NCBI GenBank assembly: GCA_902805475.1
Contig: CADCSX010000001.1
Span: 1,364,001 to 1,428,000 of the forward strand
DNA from: Entonaema liquescens
Lineage: Eukaryota; Ascomycota; Sordariomycetes; Xylariales; Xylariaceae
Direction: 5' to 3'
DNA length: 64,000 nucleotides
How positions within the stretch are numbered: position 1 is the first letter of the stretch; each line of letters begins with the position of its first letter. Positions 1 to 10,825 of this stretch are shown piece after piece. The notes under the pieces are model-generated. The model saw nothing but the letters and a program-made list of their open reading frames with translations. It was not told the origin of the DNA and ran no database searches. The position numbers were made by a program, and so were the translations under genes.

Positions 1-568
1 GTTACGAAAATTAGAGGTATGGCTTCCGGTAGAGAGATCAGACATCTCTGCTTAACCTTTTGAGGATGACGTTGGATCCTGTGTCCGTGGAGGGTTCAGA
101 GGCATTTTGTAACAACAACCCAAAACATGTGCACGGCGTTCAAGGAAGACAGGGGCACGAGGAAAAAATATAGATGGACGGATAGAAATCTCCATTTGAT
201 TTAATTTAAAAAATATCATTTATCGTTTAGGTACTTGAACACATGAGAAGTGCTCACTGAAGGAGGCATGATGTATGACGAAGTACTAATGACCAAGATT
301 TAGATAACTGCATATGTGCATATCGGGATTTCATTACCTTTTGGGGTGATATTTTGTTAGGTGGGGTTCCAAGCAGCTCAAAGGCAATAATTGGCCCACT
401 ATTAGAAGCTTACCCACGTCAATCATCGCATTATCAAACGATCCGCAGGCCCGCAAGCCTTCATGCAGAAATTCCGATCCAAGACGAAGACAGAAACAAT
501 CGCTCTCTATATTTATGAGTCTTTAGCTTAAGAATGCTATAGGTTAATATGTAAACCATTTTCCCGAC
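1..568. other. Intergenic, upstream of PPR-like gene
   Basis: No supported gene. The sequence is moderately AT-rich and should hold the promoter and 5' leader of the plus-strand gene starting at 592. The first 60 bases could be the 3' end of a gene outside the window, because one frame stays open to a TGA at about 60, but nothing there is recognisable. Confidence 0.5.
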
Positions 569-591
569 ATGGCAGCACACGCTTCGAAATT

Positions 592-3495
592 ATGCCACCC
601 CCGTTGCCTATCCCATCGAAGGCTGCGATTCATGCCCTCCGAGGGATCGCCTTGGGTACTTCATGTGCCATTGGCGTCATAGTCGAAGATCGAAGGCGCA
701 AAATTAGTATCTTACAGACTGCCGTAGCCAATAAGGAGAAACTACAGGCAGTTAAAAGATATCATGGCATGGCAGTTCCAAATTCGACGCAATTCGACGA
801 AGCAGCTTTTGCAGAAGGGGATCAATTCCAATGGCACCATACGGAAGACGATACAACCAGGACACGCGATGATCCTCCCTCGCCCAACCCCCCTTCGCAT
901 TCACATTTACCTGGGGATACCTCTCAAGATACGAAGCTGGAGGCTTCCTTAAAGTCAGGAGGTGTATTAGTGTCTTCCTCGGCCACTGCTACCCAAGCCG
1001 AAACCTCGTCCTCCCAAACTATACCACACGACACAGTCCATCTTTTGGATACCTCTCGACGGCCAATAGGATATATGGAAGGTGGATTTGATGCGAATAA
1101 GACATGGGGGACGTATCAAGCCGTGAATCCAAAACCTGTTCTCCAATCTCGTCTACAGAAACGCGCCAAAGCAGTCGCAAATATCACCAGCATTCTAAAC
1201 AGCAATGATGAAGAACGAGTAGATCGAGCTCTTAAGAAATTCACCGATGCATCCCTTTCCTGTTATTCTCAGCAGTCCGACGAGGGGTGGATTGAAGTTT
1301 CTATCCAACTTTGCAATGCTTGCCAAGCAAAAGGCCGATCAGAGGACGCTGCTAAGGTTCTCCTTTCAATAATCAGCCTCGGCCCCCTTGAGGAGTCCCA
1401 ATTTTACGCCTATCATCCTATATCTCTTATAGAGTATTATCTATCCCAAGCAGATAAGGACGGTCGCCTTCCCAGCGAGGCTGTATCTACGACAACCCGC
1501 ATCTTCTTAGCAGCATTCAAGGAAAAACCTCAAGTGCGTTTTGAGTATTCGGAAGAGTTGGGGAAGCAGCTGATGACTCAAAATCTCTTGTTGGGCGAAT
1601 TTGGCGTTGTCCATCAGATTTACTGGAGAGTGATTAGTATGACTGAGAATGCACGCGAATTTATAGGATGGGTTATAGAAAAGCTTCACGAATACCGCGA
1701 CCACAAGAAAGTAGTCAAATACTTCCTGCTGAATTACTCAAGGACGAGCCCTAGCGCCAATACTAAGTCTTACGTTGGAACGGTTGATTGTGTCGTCTCC
1801 TCTATCGAGGCCTTGGAGGGCTTCAAAGCCGAGCACGTAATGGACGCTCTCTTTCAGATGGATTCCCCAGGCGAAGGGCTCATACGGTCTCGTTGGATTA
1901 TGAAACTGCTACATGCACACTGGAAGCGCAACCAGGATTTTTCGACATTGAAGGCGCTCTTTGACGGCATGTTGTCTCTAGAACTACTAGACAATGTCGA
2001 AAATTCCGATAGAATTTACCGCACAATGGTCGAGTTGTCTATTAAGGCCGGGGAGCACGATATAGCAAGATCATACTACGAGAAACTTCTCGAGAAGTAT
2101 CCAGAGATGGCCACGGACGTTGCCCTCAAGGGTATTTCTACTGTGCCCATGGCTGAAAACGGAGACTGGGACGACGTATTTAATGCTTTCGCCGAAATGC
2201 ATATTCACCAATTTGGACAAGAAAAAGAATATAACAATGCTTTCATCGTGGTCTTGAAGATATTTGCGCAGAGCCATCCAGCTTCCGAGGTTCGCGATTT
2301 TGTGTCGCAGTATATCAGCGTTCTAGGAGTACGCATGCACCGATATATTGTCACGTTAGTAGCAAACAAATACGGCCAATGCCATGACATGCCAGGTTTC
2401 CTATCATGGTTACAATACTGCGCCGAAGCCGGATTTGCTATGGATTCAAGTTTCTGCAATTCAGTCCTTCACAACTGCCGTACCAAATGGGCCCTATCCT
2501 ACCCTGAATTGCGAGCTCTCTATTCCCAGTTCAAAAAGATTGATGAGTCACTTGTCGACGATGTAACACGACGCATCTTAAGCCAAGCAGCATTGAGCGT
2601 TCGCAGAACCACCACTGATGGTAGAGCCAACAAAGTGCTGTTTCCATCCCAAATCGCAGTAGACAAGTTGGCGTATTTTGGGAGGACAGCCAATAGGCGA
2701 GACGTCTACATAGCAATGAATCACGAAATAAAGAATAACAAACCGGGAGCGGCACTTTCGATATACCGTCGTGCTACAGAGTTTGGGATGCCCCCTTGTC
2801 CACATTGCTTTCGATTGGCTACATTAGCGACGCTGCACAGAGAGAATGGCTTTGCTTCTGCGATGGAATTAATACAGGACGCACACAGACGTGGTGACGA
2901 TGTGACCTCAGCAGTGTCAGTATTCATCAAGTATCAGCTCGATAATCTTCAGGCAGAGGCAAGCGAGGTAATGCTTCACATGAGGAATCTAATTACCCAA
3001 TTTGAAGCATTAAACATCGTTATTGGTGCGGATGTCCTCACCCATATGGCCATGTTTTGCGTCAAGCTGGGCAGATATGATAAAGCAGTTGCGCTATGCA
3101 ACATAGCGGTGAACAAGAGCGGGACTGGGAATCTTTGCTTCTCTAGGCAGTGCTTCGGGGCGCTGCTTTCGTCCTACCCGAAGCTGCTAGACTTGGAAGG
3201 GATGAAGAGACTACTCGGGGATCTATTCAAAAGCGAGTATGCCGCAGACAGAGCCGTGTACCTATATCTAAAGAGGACAACAAGGCTGGTCAAGAAAATG
3301 CCTCGTAACTATACTATCAATGCTATAGTAGACGTCATGGAGCGTGCGAAGGCAGAGATAGCGAGGCGGCGGGAAGAAGTCAGGGAGCAAAGCCAGAACA
3401 TCGCCAAGGAAACGCTTAGAATTATGGACGCGGCGCTGGCGGATATGCAGGCGTCGCAAAACGGCAAGAGCCAGGAAGAGCATCAGTGGCAGTAA
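592..3495 (+). CDS. Large PPR-like helical-repeat protein, probably mitochondrial
   Basis: A single uninterrupted frame encodes 967 aa. The N-terminus is basic and hydrophobic (residues about 8-35, containing ALRGIALGTS then EDRRRK) without early acidic residues, as in mitochondrial targeting segments of fungal PPR proteins. Residues about 85-165 are Ser/Thr/Pro-rich and probably disordered. From about residue 190 onward the protein is a run of degenerate helix pairs of 30-40 residues, including segments such as IARSYYEKLLEKYP and YDKAVALCNIAVNKSG, typical of pentatricopeptide or TPR-like RNA-binding scaffolds. The last 60 residues are a charged helix rich in Arg and Glu. By analogy it would act in mitochondrial RNA processing or translation, but the target cannot be read from sequence. 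The ATG at 592 was chosen because the hydrophobic N-terminus lies in this frame; an upstream ATG at 569 is out of frame. Confidence 0.75.
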   Translation: MPPPLPIPSKAAIHALRGIALGTSCAIGVIVEDRRRKISILQTAVANKEKLQAVKRYHGMAVPNSTQFDEAAFAEGDQFQWHHTEDDTTRTRDDPPSPNPPSHSHLPGDTSQDTKLEASLKSGGVLVSSSATATQAETSSSQTIPHDTVHLLDTSRRPIGYMEGGFDANKTWGTYQAVNPKPVLQSRLQKRAKAVANITSILNSNDEERVDRALKKFTDASLSCYSQQSDEGWIEVSIQLCNACQAKGRSEDAAKVLLSIISLGPLEESQFYAYHPISLIEYYLSQADKDGRLPSEAVSTTTRIFLAAFKEKPQVRFEYSEELGKQLMTQNLLLGEFGVVHQIYWRVISMTENAREFIGWVIEKLHEYRDHKKVVKYFLLNYSRTSPSANTKSYVGTVDCVVSSIEALEGFKAEHVMDALFQMDSPGEGLIRSRWIMKLLHAHWKRNQDFSTLKALFDGMLSLELLDNVENSDRIYRTMVELSIKAGEHDIARSYYEKLLEKYPEMATDVALKGISTVPMAENGDWDDVFNAFAEMHIHQFGQEKEYNNAFIVVLKIFAQSHPASEVRDFVSQYISVLGVRMHRYIVTLVANKYGQCHDMPGFLSWLQYCAEAGFAMDSSFCNSVLHNCRTKWALSYPELRALYSQFKKIDESLVDDVTRRILSQAALSVRRTTTDGRANKVLFPSQIAVDKLAYFGRTANRRDVYIAMNHEIKNNKPGAALSIYRRATEFGMPPCPHCFRLATLATLHRENGFASAMELIQDAHRRGDDVTSAVSVFIKYQLDNLQAEASEVMLHMRNLITQFEALNIVIGADVLTHMAMFCVKLGRYDKAVALCNIAVNKSGTGNLCFSRQCFGALLSSYPKLLDLEGMKRLLGDLFKSEYAADRAVYLYLKRTTRLVKKMPRNYTINAIVDVMERAKAEIARRREEVREQSQNIAKETLRIMDAALADMQASQNGKSQEEHQWQ

Positions 3496-4511
3496 GCCTC
3501 GTGAAGAGTGTGACAAGCTGCCGCGTAATATTACGCATTGTCTGTATATTTGTATATCTGTATATATCCTGGCATATTCCACGGAGTATTGGTTATACAG
3601 GACATCTTTGAAACATGAACATATATATATATAACTACCACATATTTGCCGTTAACTAGGCTTTTAATGAGTTTTGATTTAACAGCTACCTGAATATGTA
3701 AATCACTACGCCTTAAAATCTGAAGACGGGTAGGTATATGCAGGCTCGCTACCTACGATTCATGTGAACGATAAAGGTGTAGCTGATCCCGTCTCTACCC
3801 GTGTAAGTATAGGTAAGCATATTGTACCTGATCCTACGATATAAGGTACCTACCTACATGTAGGATAGTAGGAGCTACATAGGTAGGTTACATTGGGTTA
3901 GTAATTAAGAGCTCTGCATCAGTAAACTAATCCTTTCCCATTGGACAATTGACTGTGGGGATAATGCGGGTCATAGACCGCTCAGTGGGTTCCAACAATT
4001 TAGCTGTTCGGGCTTGGCAAGCATGTGCCAGCCAGGAACAAGACCAGAGAAAGACAGAAAAAAAAAATAGATTCCTCGAATCTGAGGAATCGCGTGGTGA
4101 ACCGATAAGGGGTATAAAATGAATATCACTGTATATGGGACGATTCGTCGAACCATCATGATCTGAGACAATCGGTTTTTTAGGTTTTATTCTATTCAAT
4201 CAATTCTAACCATTCTATAAGTCGGCTCTTTTCGCTTTAGCTCCAACGACCCCTAATTCTTATTCTGGTCGTGTGGCTCTTTTTTTTTTTTTTTTTTACG
4301 CGGAGGGACGAATATTTAAATAAATATTCAAAGTCCATCCCGTCTTTCTTTCTATTACAGAACATTTAACGTTTCTTAGAAACTTATATTCACCCACGAT
4401 ACCCATTTATTAAGATAAGACGTCTCACCGACATACTCGACCTCTAATAATATATACCCTTTTTAAGATTAACACCCGTTTCCCCGAGTAAACATCCCCT
4501 CGGTGTTCCCC
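3496..4511. other. Intergenic: PPR gene 3' end and ERG1 promoter
   Basis: No supported gene. It contains TACCTA/TAGGTA-rich sequence (about 3840-3890), an 18-base poly-T run at 4280-4297 and an AT-rich stretch just upstream of ERG1. Short open frames here show no recognisable protein. Confidence 0.5.
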
Positions 4512-6002
4512 ATGAGCGAAACTACAGTCGTCGTAGAAACGCTCGCCGAGCGACGAGCTAAACATCACGAGGCTGAAGTCGTAATTGTCGGTGCCGGCGT
4601 CTTCGGATGCGCTGTTGCATATGCTCTTGCCGAGCAGGGCAGAAGTGTAATTCTTCTTGAGAGATGGCTGAAGGAACCTAACCGAATCGTTGGCGAATTG
4701 ATGCAACCGGGCGGTGTAAACTCTCTAAGGAAACTGGGGCTAGGTCACACAATCGACGACATTGATGGTCAACCATGTCACGGCTTCAACGTATTCTTCT
4801 ACGGCAAAGATGTTCGCATGCCCTACCCGCGGATACACGGCCTGCTTGGGCTAGAGGGAACTGAGAAGGCAAATGGGAAGGTTAAAGATGACGAACCGCC
4901 GAGGCCACAGGGAAGAAGTTTCCACCACGGCCGCTTCATTACTCAACTACGCAAGGCCTGCCTCAGCCACCCCAATATCAGTGTGTTCGAGACGGAAGCT
5001 ATAGGCACCGTCAAGGGTGACCACAACCCGGAGATTCTGGGCGTCGAGACACGCACAGTTAATGCTACTACCGGTGAGAAGGAGCCTGATTGCTTCTTCG
5101 GCCAATTGACTATCATCGCCGATGGTTATGCGTCCCGCTTCCGCAAGCAATACATCAACGAAACACCCGTCGTCCGCAGCAAGTTCTACGCTCTCGAATT
5201 AATAGACTGCGAACTTCCTAGCCCTGGCTTTGGGCACGTTATCATCGGTGCCCCTAGTCCGGTGCTTATCTACCAGATCGGAACCCACGAAACCCGTATC
5301 TTGGTTGATGTCCCCGAGAAACTACCCGAAGCCGCCCCGGCTAACGGCGGTGTCCGTGGATACATGTCGAAAGTAGTCCTTCCCGCACTCCCCGCCTCCG
5401 TCCAACCCTCCTTCAAAGCCGCCCTCGACCGCGACTCCAAGATCCCTCAGAGCATGCCCAACAGCTGGCTGCCGCCCACCAAGCAATCCTCGACCCCGGG
5501 CCTCGTGATCCTCGGCGACGCCATGAACATGCGGCACCCGCTCACGGGCGGCGGCATGACCGTAGCCCTCAACGACGTCGTGCTCCTCCGCGACCTGCTC
5601 GCCGACATCCCGGACCTCTCGGACACGGCCGCCGTCGCGCGCGCCATGGACACCTTCCACTGGCAGCGCAAGAAGCTCACCTCCATCATCAACGTCCTGG
5701 CCATGGCCCTGTACAGCCTGTTCGCCGCCCGCAACACCGAGCTCGCCAAGCTCCAGCGCGGCTGCTTCGCCTACTTCGAGCGCGGCGTCGTTCGCGAGCC
5801 CATGGGCATGCTGGGCGGCCTGATCCCTGACCCCCTCATCCTCGCTTACCACTTCTTCTCCGTCGCCTTCCTCGCCATCTGGCTCGATTGGAAGGCCACC
5901 GGCCTCTGGAAAGTCCCGCTGCTGCTCTGGAATGCCTTCTGGATCCTCTGGACGGCTAGTCGGGTGTTTTTGCCCGTCATGTATCGGGAGGCGTTTGTGT
6001 AG
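4512..6002 (+). CDS. ERG1: Squalene epoxidase (squalene monooxygenase)
   Basis: This enzyme inserts oxygen into squalene to give 2,3-oxidosqualene, a key step of ergosterol synthesis at the ER membrane and the target of allylamine antifungals. The 496-aa intronless protein has the FAD-binding GxGxxG motif at residues 27-32 (VIVGAGVFG) followed by an acidic end of strand beta-2 (LLERW). It has the family segment around GELMQPGG, and the second FAD motif GDAMNMRHPLTGGGM at about residue 335. The last 80 residues hold two hydrophobic helices (around ILAYHFFSVAFLAIW and LLLWNAFWILW) for membrane anchoring. Length matches fungal ERG1. I start at the ATG at 4512; the frame extends slightly upstream without another ATG. 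GC content rises sharply in the 3' half (5400-5950). A second sterol gene, ERG25, lies at 27.7 kb. Confidence 0.95.
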   Translation: MSETTVVVETLAERRAKHHEAEVVIVGAGVFGCAVAYALAEQGRSVILLERWLKEPNRIVGELMQPGGVNSLRKLGLGHTIDDIDGQPCHGFNVFFYGKDVRMPYPRIHGLLGLEGTEKANGKVKDDEPPRPQGRSFHHGRFITQLRKACLSHPNISVFETEAIGTVKGDHNPEILGVETRTVNATTGEKEPDCFFGQLTIIADGYASRFRKQYINETPVVRSKFYALELIDCELPSPGFGHVIIGAPSPVLIYQIGTHETRILVDVPEKLPEAAPANGGVRGYMSKVVLPALPASVQPSFKAALDRDSKIPQSMPNSWLPPTKQSSTPGLVILGDAMNMRHPLTGGGMTVALNDVVLLRDLLADIPDLSDTAAVARAMDTFHWQRKKLTSIINVLAMALYSLFAARNTELAKLQRGCFAYFERGVVREPMGMLGGLIPDPLILAYHFFSVAFLAIWLDWKATGLWKVPLLLWNAFWILWTASRVFLPVMYREAFV

Positions 6003-6765
6003 CCTGTCAGTCAGCTAGTTGGGAGAAGAGGAGGGGGGGGCTTTGGGGTTCCTGGTATAGGCAATATTAACCCTGAAAGCCGGACTCCGAGGTCTGGCGT
6101 CGAGTGGCTACCTATCAGGAAAGAAGGGATTTGTTCTGCATACAAAAGCAAAACTGCGGAGGATAGGTTAGGTTAGGTTAGGTACCTAGGTAGCTACCGT
6201 ACCATCTCTGCTCGGGTTATCGAGGCGACACGGTTGGGCTTGATATAAGTCGCCTTGTGAAAGAAAGAGATACGAGATGAAGATTAGATCTACGGCTTAA
6301 CGGATATACATCAGTACTTAATTCTAATGATTCAAATGAGCTTGACAAGATCAATGCATGCGAAGTGTTTAATAGTAATTTAGTCTTATGCTTTTCTGTT
6401 GCTTCATTACTTCATGTGAACATAGAGAAGTACTCAATGTAAATATAAGAATTAGAAAACCAGTCACTCGACGATGGCCCCTTCGCATATACTCCCTACC
6501 GAATTCACTCGTGATTATTCTTAAATTTCTAATAGGCACTCAAAGGCAAAAGTCATCATCGTCCTGCCAAGACTCCCATCACAGCTCAAACATTAATATG
6601 CAATCACCTAAGGAGGAACTTTTCTCTATTCATTCCACCGGATATCTAATGCAACGTTGAAAAGCAGACGCCATGCAGTATAACACGACTGCGCCGATTT
6701 AATCCTAGTAAATCAGCATAGGCCTTTCCATAGCCTATCACTATTCCACCCTTCTACCCTTCATC
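6003..6765. other. Intergenic between convergent ERG1 and ALG5
   Basis: This is the shared 3' flank of two convergent genes. It contains a short run of GGTTA/AGGTA words at about 6165-6190. An open frame at 6388-6660 has no protein-like features and is not called. Confidence 0.5.
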
Positions 6766-8055
6766 CTACGTCAGCCGTCGCCGGTACACACCCATCATCC
6801 AACTAGCCCTCAACACAGCCAGGCCAATAGCCATCTTGATGCTGTCTTGTATAACGTTGAGCTTACTCCCGCCGACCTCGTGCCAGTCGATCGGGACCTC
6901 GGCGACCTTGATGCCGGGGCTGCTGCCAATAACAGCGCCGTCGCTACCGAGCACGGGGACCGCAGGCGCCGACTCGGCCAGCATGAGCATCTCGATGTCG
7001 AAGATCCAGCCCTCGGCATGCATGTAGGGGACGATATGGGGCAGGGCCGCGCGCGAGAACAGCTTGAAGCCGCACTGGGTGTCGCGGAGGCGCGAGGTCG
7101 CGGGGGGCGTCAGGATCATGAGCACGAGGTGGAACGAGCGCATGAGGAAGTTGCGCAGCGCAGACCGCTTGACGACCGCCTCGCTGCCGACCAGATGGCC
7201 TCGACTACCAATCGCGACCCCCCGGTGGCACCCGTCGACTACCTCCTCGCACCCCTCGACCAGCTTGCCCAGGTCGCTGAACTTGGAGGCGCCGTCCGCG
7301 TCGGCGAACAGCGCGTACTCGCCGCGCACGTGGCGCAGGCCGTGGGTGACGCCGCCGCCCTTGCCGCGGTTGCGCTCGAGCGTGACGACGCGCAGGACGT
7401 CGTGCAGGTTGTGCTTGCGAGCGAAGTCGAGCGCGACGTCGACGGTGCGGTCGGTGCTGCCGTCGTTCACGACGAGGATCTCGTAGCCGGCGAGGTCGTC
7501 GCGCGGCGCGTTCTTGACGTGTCTGTGAGGGGGGTTGTTGTTGTTTCGTTTACGGGCGTGAGAGTGGGGGTGAGGGTCGCGGCCGAATGTGGCGTCGAGG
7601 TATTCGACGGCTTCCTCGAGGGTCGGCAGGATGCGGTCCTCCTCGTTGTACGCCGGGAACACGACGCTCATGCGCACTTCGGCGGGCTCGATGGATCCGG
7701 TGTCTGCGATGGAGGGGACCGTCGGGTCGTCGTTCTTGGCCCGAGCCTCGCTCGCGTGCCGGTCGGCTAGCCACCTGTCATGCCAGCATGGTAGTTGGCG
7801 TCGCTCGGTGCCGGTGGGTGTTGTGGTGATATAGGTCTTTTCGGAGGGGAGAACGGCTCGGGGTTTGGGTGCGACGAGATGGAGTACGGCGTAGAGCTGT
7901 GGTTTAATTAGCCTAGTCAAAAGCAATTGTTACTTATTGATAGATGGGATTCTTACGCTGTAGAAAGCAAGAATGACCAATGCAGCAAACGCCGCAAATA
8001 GCGTATGCGGGGGCGTTTCCTTCAATGTCGAGGTGGCCAAGTCGAGCAGGTCCAT
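6766..8055 (-). CDS. ALG5: Dolichyl-phosphate beta-glucosyltransferase
   Basis: ALG5 moves glucose from UDP-glucose to dolichyl phosphate at the ER, supplying the donor for the last glucose residues of the N-glycan precursor. There are two exons: 7957-8055 (33 codons) and 6766-7896, with a 60-bp intron (GTAAGA...CACAG, 7897-7956), giving 409 aa. The first exon supplies the N-terminal membrane anchor (TLFAAFAALVILAFYS); the join gives FYS-LYAVLHLVAPKP, which fits the family. GT-A fold GT2 motifs are all present: VVFPAYNEE, VVNDGSTD, NRGKGGG, the metal-binding DADG (LFADADGASKF), RDTQCGFKLF and the terminal IDWHEVGGSKLN. A stretch of about 20 residues before GYEILVVNDGS is His/Asn/Arg-rich and looks like a lineage-specific insert. 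Neighbour ERG1 is convergent. Confidence 0.93.
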
Positions 8056-8727
8056 GGTTGCGATCCCCAGGCGCGGTAGGAAGTTGAACTCGTGAAGGTC
8101 TTCACATTGGAGTATTGGTGTGTGCTTTTCCAACTTGAGTTTTCCTGTTAGGGAAAGACAGAAATTGAGATTGGACAAACAATTAAGTGACGTATTGTTT
8201 GCATTGACGAGTCGTCGCTTAATTGCGTTTTAAGTACCTGAAACTTCCTCATCCAAAAACTGGAAGCTGCATATCGATAATTGTGTTGCACCTGAAACTT
8301 TTAACCTAGAGGATCAATTGCAGGTGCTACTTCGTACTATGTAGACAACGCGGCAGAAGAAGCCACGTCTCTAGGGCTAACCAATTATAGTTCCCGAATG
8401 CTTCAGCTCCAGGGGATCTGCCACTAATAAGAAGCTTAGTTAGCTTAACGACCCTTACTTAAAGACCCTTAAAGGTTGACGTCATCTCTCTCTCTCTCTC
8501 TATTTACATTCTCTCTTTACATCCTCTTCAGCCTCGACCTAAACTTACCATTCAGTATTGATCAACTTACTTCTTACTTCACATTACGTTGAAGTTTCTA
8601 TTACAGTTATTGAATAAGTAATCCTTTATAAATATATATATATATATATATATTTAACTTGATAATTATATTTATTGTAGTATAGCTTTGAGAACTCACT
8701 GCGTCTGCTTACGATGCCAGATTACTC
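8056..8727. other. Intergenic: ALG5 promoter and ATP-grasp gene 3' flank
   Basis: It lies upstream of ALG5 (minus strand) and contains a CT dinucleotide run at about 8486-8500 and an AT microsatellite at 8631-8653. Pyrimidine tracts are common near fungal promoters. No gene is supported. Confidence 0.5.
8631..8653. repeat. (AT)n microsatellite
   Basis: An uninterrupted AT dinucleotide run of about 23 bases lies in the gap between ALG5 and the ATP-grasp gene. Confidence 0.9.
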
Positions 8728-10825
8728 CTACACGATGGAAAATGTAACCTCCCGTCTAATAGAATCAGCAATTTCCAATAGGTGTTCCCGGCTTTCTCGG
8801 GAATAGACATTGAAATATGCCACCCAAGAGTTCACGCCCTTCGCAGGACCTAATACCTGGTCCCCCTTCTTTAGGAAACAAAAACTCTTCGAGACGTGGC
8901 TAGCTAAATCAGGTCGCCTACTAAAAAGCTCCGCGCAAACATCCCCAGATTCATAAACCCCGCCTTTGTCCACCGGGATGAACACCATTTCGCACCAGTA
9001 CTGCGAGCCCTGCTGGAATGGAAGCGGGAAGTTGAAGGGGTGTGAGAGCTGCTTAATACGGTCCTTATCGTTTAGCGGGAACAGTAAGCCAAGGCTCCAG
9101 TAGTCTATGCCGTATGTATGCTTTATCGCTTCTGATGCTTGGATTCCTGGCGGTCGTGGGTTGATTTCAATCAGCCAAGCAGACGGCGGCCCTTTACTTG
9201 GAACTATCTTCTCGGTCAGATCCAACACGCCGTTCTTCGTTGTGTACTCCATACTGGAATTTTCAACTCGAGCTTCGAGGTGATAGAACCCGTCTCGAAA
9301 CCCCACCCTGAGTAGGCTCTGGTGTAGCGAGTCTCGAAGTATAACAAGTTCATTTTCGGGAAGCTTAGATGGGAGCACATTAGCAAGCTCGATGAAAGTC
9401 TTAATATCGCCCTGGCCGTTGACATCTGCTCCTTTAGGAAAATCATCAGATGCTTCGAAGAAGATTACTTCTCCATCGCAGAGCACGAAGTTCGCATCTA
9501 CCTCTGGTCCTTCGCAGTATTTCTCAATAACAAACTGTGCGCCGTGTCTCTCAGTATTTATGGCTTGTATACCAGCCTCGATCTGTGCGAGGTTCTCCGC
9601 TCTAAACACCCCTTCGGAGAGAAACCCATTGCAAGGTTTTATGATTAACGGAAATTCCAGGTTGTCCTCCTTAATGAGTCTAGTGGCTTGCTCAAAATTT
9701 GAAGCTGTATATGCTCGGTGCCCTTCAGACACACTTGTTTTGAACTTGTCAGTGGCTATTTCGTATGCCGATGGGGGATACGTGGGCAACCCCAACTGCA
9801 AGGCAGCTTCGGCAACAAGGGCTTTGTAATGGTCGCGGAATGTTACTAGACCATCGATTTGGCCCTCATATGAACGCACCGCGTCCACAATCCGAGTTAC
9901 AAATCCAGCGTCAGGATGAAGCGGTGTCTCAAAAGGAATAGATGTCTTTCGCCAGTGGATATAGCGTGGGTCGTTTATCCAATGGGTTGGTCTATCAAGC
10001 ACAACCATGTCGATGCCCAGAGCTGCAGCCGCTGCATATATGCTTGTCCCAGTTCCTCCATGGTCAGGACTAGAAATACCACCGTCGACAATGGCTAATG
10101 TTTGACGTCTAGGCGCTTGATCTGACAGCCACGGGAACGACAACCGATACCGCAGTTGGAGGTCCAGGGAAATCAGGAGTGGTTCTGGCAACCCTGTGCC
10201 GGTCAACTCAGAATTTTTCAGAAGCAAACCCCCAGCAGACGCTAAAAGGGCATCCGTAAACCATTCCGAGTTCTCAACGTCGACAGGCTCTCCGTCAAAG
10301 AACCGGTGAGGATCCGAGAAGCTTGCAGCGCTTTGCACTAGCGGACAGTCTAGTAGTCGCAATGGGATGATATCTGATCGTACAATGTATCCACGAGATT
10401 GTGGTACGATCAAGCTGACGATACTCCCAGAATCATTGGTAGCAGCAGACAGGCCGTCAAGCACAAATCGGAACGCTGCTACAGATCCAAAGTCTTCCGA
10501 CTTGGTCCGGCGGATACCGCCGCTAGGAAGCTCGATAGAGAGGTGAGACTCTTCTATGTTCTTAGGCCATGAAAACCAAGGAGACCTGGAAACTTCTTTA
10601 AGGACTATTACGATGGACTGCAAAGGTGTAGCTCCCGGTGTGTTTTCTGCGTTAATGCTGCGTGCTTGACAGCTATATTGGAATCTAGCTATATCAATAC
10701 ATCTCGTAAGAAAACTGCCATAGCGGAACAGAGCGAGATGCTTCAGTAATAAAGTACTTGTTATGCTTACCTTGGTGGTTATTCTCATCCTGTATGATGA
10801 TAATGCCTGGGATTCCGTTCACCAT
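8728..10825 (-). CDS. ATP-grasp ligase-like protein
   Basis: The main exon encodes an ATP-grasp enzyme, a fold that joins a carboxylate to an amine or thiol through an acyl phosphate. The N-terminal third is unassigned. A pre-ATP-grasp region follows (AIVDGGISSPDHGG, VTFRDHYKALVAEAAL), then the ATP-grasp core: the ATP-binding lysine in LIIKPCNGFLSEGV, FVIEKYCEGPEVDANF, and the metal-binding Glu and Asn of LIEINPRPPG near the C-terminus. The layout is closest to carnosine-synthase-like ligases, but the substrates cannot be read. The preferred model has two exons: 10771-10825 and 8728-10646, with a 124-bp intron (GTAAGC...GCAG). An ATG at 10788 gives an intronless alternative of 686 aa, but it starts inside what looks like intron sequence. 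The neighbourhood includes a PLP decarboxylase 4 kb away. Confidence 0.8.

Noticed and set aside
5322..5852. Minus-strand open frame of 176 codons inside ERG1
   Set aside because: Antisense of the GC-rich ERG1 3' half, Gly/Glu/Val-rich shadow composition and no family features.
6847..7770. Plus-strand open frame of 307 codons
   Set aside because: It is the antisense shadow of the GC-rich ALG5 main exon; the minus-strand product has all ALG5 motifs, the plus-strand one has none.
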